Shown here: positions 43,740 through 64,000 of the stretch, piece after piece
Layout of the letters: the number at the start of each line of letters is the position of its first letter
How positions within the stretch are numbered: the first letter of the stretch is position 1
Assembly (NCBI GenBank): GCA_034231615.1
Contig: CM067298.1
Location: 5,573,799 to 5,637,798, forward strand
Length of the DNA: 64,000 nt
Direction of reading: 5' to 3'
Source: Meghimatium bilineatum
Lineage: Eukaryota; Mollusca; Gastropoda; Stylommatophora; Philomycidae
Position numbers and translations under genes: made by a program
Notes under the pieces: generated by a model
What the model saw: the letters and a program-made list of their open reading frames with translations, nothing else
Told to the model about the DNA's origin: nothing
The model's database searches: none

Positions 43740-44060
43740 CAACACTTATTACAGAATGCAGGCAGTGTATGGTGGAACATGTGTCAAAGACAACAGTGAA
43801 GGATTGGGTAAAAATGTTTCGGGAAGGGCATCAGTTAATGAATGATCTTCCCTAGCCGGGTCAGGCACAATTTGTTGTGACAGAAGAAGCTATCTCAAGA
43901 TGGATGCAGCAATATAAGTTGACAATCGCTAGAGTTTGCTACTGCTGACTAATTAATTCTCTGTTTTGTTAGGTACAATTCAAATGATAGTTCGGAAGAA
44001 ACTGAAGTATCTGAAGGATTGTCCTGTGTTGCCCTAGCATTCCCATATTCTGTGCATTGA
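43740..44060 (+). pseudogene. Mariner-type transposase N-terminal relic
   Basis: Plus strand reads TTVKDWVKMFREGHQLMNDL, then (stop) PGQAQFVVTEEAISR, and further on a frame with 'IRKKLKYLKDCPVLP'. This resembles the paired helix-turn-helix of mariner/Mos1 transposases (W-x-F-x-G-x2-x-x-D-P-R-P-G-x-P). Stops and the missing DDD domain show it is dead. Confidence 0.55.
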
Positions 44061-44784
44061 GTTGTTCCCAGACACTGAAGATTTATCCCTGAAGTATTGA
44101 AAGGTGTGTTCATTATTATTATTAAAAGACTAAATAAACAGTCCTTGTAGCTGTCTGGTAATAGCAGAAGGAAATTTATTTACTTTTATTTATTTTAATA
44201 ATATATTTTTAAAAACATGTTATTAAATTTGTATTTTTTCTCGTTGTTTTCCTATTATTATTTGTTCGTTCAGATGAAGATCTTGATTGAAATGTCAGCC
44301 ATTTTCATAGTTTTCATAGTCTTTATCCCTGTAGCATGCGCTGCATGTTGCAACTCTACAGACACGCATCACAGAGTCTGGGACACTAACTCTGTACAGG
44401 GGTACCCTAAAACAGCATCTCATTCTTAGTCAAAACGTTTGCCACATCTACCTCTGTTGAATTGGCACTTACATTAATGTCAATAAAAACACAACTTAAA
44501 TTCACACTATTCAGCATTGGTATGTTTCTTTAAAATAAAAAAATATGCAGGCAAATGATACACATTACATGCAAACATTCCCTCCAGAAATGTTAATTAC
44601 TTACAAATTACTGAAGTAACTAACTACTAATTGTTCACATAAATCACCCACTGACATATTTTAAGCAGAAATATGTTTATAAATGAAAAAACTGCATTTC
44701 AATACATTCTTTAGCACTTGCTAGGTTTACAGAGGTTATGTTAAAATCGTTCAATTTAAATACATTTTTTTATAAAAATCATAA

Positions 44785-62265
<17,481 letters not shown>

Positions 62266-62560
62266 ATTTAATTTCAATTTCCAGACACAGATATACTGCG
62301 AGTAATTCTGATTCCAGACTCTTGAATTACAATGGTAAATTTTAAAACAAAGTTGTACTAAACATACTGAACCGAATCATCGCCATCAAAGCATATTTGA
62401 CATTATACTGCTCTCCCTTTTTTTCTGGCATCCGGTACGGTGTTGCCAATACTAGCTTTCTCCTTTCTAACTACCCCCCCCCCCCCATCCTCCCCCAATT
62501 TCTCTTCTTCTCCTCCTCCCTCCATCCCCCCCCCCTCCCCCCCCCCCCCCGGAACTGAAG
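62266..62560 (-). promoter_or_regulatory. TEX261 upstream region with long G-runs on the gene strand
   Basis: The 5' flank and likely 5' UTR of TEX261. C homopolymers at about 62473-62486 and 62526-62550 are G-runs on the gene strand, about 210-290 bp before the ATG, able in principle to form G-quadruplexes. No TATA box or initiator could be assigned. Confidence 0.4.
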
Positions 62561-62804
62561 GCATAATTAACCCGACTTGGTCTTTCTATCTATACTCCAG
62601 TAAAATTCAGAATAACGAAATTTAAAATGCAGCATCCAACGTCTCCAATCATTTTATTACCTTGATCACCCCCATCGTCATTCTAATTCTACTTGTATCT
62701 GTAATTAAGATCAATAACAAAAGCACATATTTCATCTCTAAAACATTGTCATCTATGTTACAATATCCATGTACTGTACACGCGTGGAACCACCGACTCA
62801 TCGG

Positions 62805-63015
62805 TGTAGACCAGTGTTTCCCAACCTTTTTTTCTACAATGTCCCACCTAATTCTTTCTAATATTCTGATGACCTCCTATATAACATAGGGGGCCTGCAT
62901 ATTTTTTTATATTCAAAAATTTAATTATTCTTAAATTAAGGGAGGAGGGGCTGGGGCTCTCAGTGCATAACGAGCAGATCGATTCATCCGGTAGCCATCC
63001 TAGTCACATTTTAAT
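62805..63015. mobile_element. Possible hAT-type MITE end and MITE-like interior
   Basis: CAGTGTTTCCCAACCTTTTT at 62811 resembles hAT terminal inverted repeats. Downstream, 62940-63015 resembles the interior of the MITE at 30265-30320 (GAGGAGGGGCTGGGGCTCTC). No second terminus found. Confidence 0.35.
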
Positions 63016-63267
63016 CTCCAATAAATCATTTTAACAACAAGGTTTACTAGTGATGTGAATAGTGACGTCGCGAAAGTTGTGCGAACTCTGCCAATAATTT
63101 TTTTTTAATTGGCTTGTAATATGTACTTGTTATTATTGAATATCGTTTTTTCCGTTGCAGATGAAAGGGGAAAACAGTCACTAACGAGATGTTCAGTTGT
63201 TTCATTGGGTTAAGAGCAGTTGGGAGAGAGAGTTGTAACATTACACTGTTTAAGGTTTTCCGTGATA

Positions 63268-63478
63268 ATGATATTCTTCTTCTTCTTCAGCGTTCGCTCT
63301 CAAATAACCACAACGAATATTTCGTGTGATTTCCGCCGGGGAGCGTGAAGTACGTTGTGCTGCAAGTTCCACAGTAAGACTGTGATTATTTACACCCCGG
63401 TTGGCCACTTGTGGTCAGGACGCCCGAGGTCCAGCACATCCGTTTTCGTCATTCCTTTATTTCGGGTTTGGTCCCTAT
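63268..63478 (-). mobile_element. SINE-C copy (minus)
   Basis: Inverted tail ATTCTTCTTCTTCTTCAGCG, then CGTGTGATTTCCGCCGGGG and GCACATCCGTTTTCGTC at the 5' side. Confidence 0.65.
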
Positions 63479-63498
63479 GATGATGATGATGATGATGA

Positions 63499-64000
63499 TG
63501 TTCGTCCGTCGTGATCGACGATGACCAAAAACTCAACCATAATAATAATAATAACAATAAATAATAAAATAATAAAGTTAATAGTGCGTTTTTAAATGAC
63601 TAGCAAGTCCAATGCGCGCACAAAATGTTCTTTTACAGAATTGACAACAATAGAAGGTATCTGTGTGAGGTTGAGATGTTTTTTCTTTTCTACGTGTCCG
63701 CTTCTGTCTTGCAGTTTCTTGTCTGAGTTCTTCTGCCGCTAGTGCTCCCGTTCTAATGCTGTAACGCCATGCTGTTCTATCCTGAGCGAGGCTCTCCCAA
63801 GCGCCTACGTCAATGTTAAGATGTTTCAAGGATGACTTGAGCGTGTCTTTGAAACGCTTTTTCTGTCCACCAGCTTTTCGAAAACCTGCCTTGAGTTCTC
63901 CATAATATATTTGTTTTGGCAAACGCGAGTTCTCCATACGCACAAGATGGCCTGCCCAGCGTGCCTGCGCCTTCATAAGTTTTGTGTGGATGCTTATTGA
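63499..64000 (-). mobile_element. LINE-Z 3' part, cut by right window edge
   Basis: Frame 63976-63578 encodes the same C-terminus as 54401-54838, with the same terminal C2H2 finger. A (ATG)n run at 63478-63500 is the 3' tail. About 11 differences to the 54-kb copy over roughly 490 bp. Confidence 0.88.

Overview
This is animal (metazoan) nuclear DNA, AT-rich and mostly repeats: split genes with GT-AG introns, non-LTR retrotransposon debris of several families, SINEs, MITEs and about two dozen minisatellites. The SINE and LINE mix would suit a lophotrochozoan such as a mollusc, but I cannot fix the taxon from sequence alone. There are no bacterial operons, CRISPR arrays, rRNA genes or intact tRNA genes.

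Two host genes can be assembled exon by exon, both on the minus strand, with every splice phase agreeing. (1) An enolase-4-like gene (ENO4) starts at 17168 and runs left through eight recognisable coding exons to 332. It is cut by the left edge, so the C-terminal half of the enolase domain lies outside. (2) A complete TEX261-like gene (ER-Golgi export receptor, Svp26/Erv26 family) has six coding exons from 62265 down to the stop codon at 44785, 202 codons in total. The roughly 27 kb between them (17.2-44.7 kb) holds no host exon I can recognise.

Layout. 1-17 kb: ENO4 exons embedded in minisatellites (43, 29, 38, 20, 29, 48, 37, 37, 20, about 51 and 43 bp periods), with a broken LINE in the intron between exons 6 and 7. 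18-19.6 kb: a decayed reverse-strand LINE. 20.08-24.18 kb: one nearly intact LINE ('LINE-G') with APE endonuclease, reverse transcriptase, RNase H, a (GAA)n tail and an 11-bp target-site duplication. Its 5' end folds as an HDV-like self-cleaving ribozyme. 25-44 kb: LINE fragments, SINEs, MITEs and foldback elements. 44.8-62.3 kb: TEX261 with large introns full of insertions. 62.3-64 kb: TEX261 upstream region with C/G homopolymer runs, then a LINE-Z 3' end cut by the right edge.

How the parts relate. LINE-G, its 5'-truncated copies and the SINE-A/SINE-B families share the terminal GAACG(A)AAGAAGAAG-type tail. SINE-A and SINE-B also resemble part of the LINE-G 5' leader, so they look like non-autonomous passengers of LINE-G. 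Many minisatellites touch exon borders. The clearest case is in TEX261, where each repeat unit copies the last 13 nt of exon 3 plus its 5' splice site, giving a tandem array of decoy splice donors. Labels LINE-G, -Z, -H, -H2, -R, -E and SINE-A, -B, -C are local names used only here.
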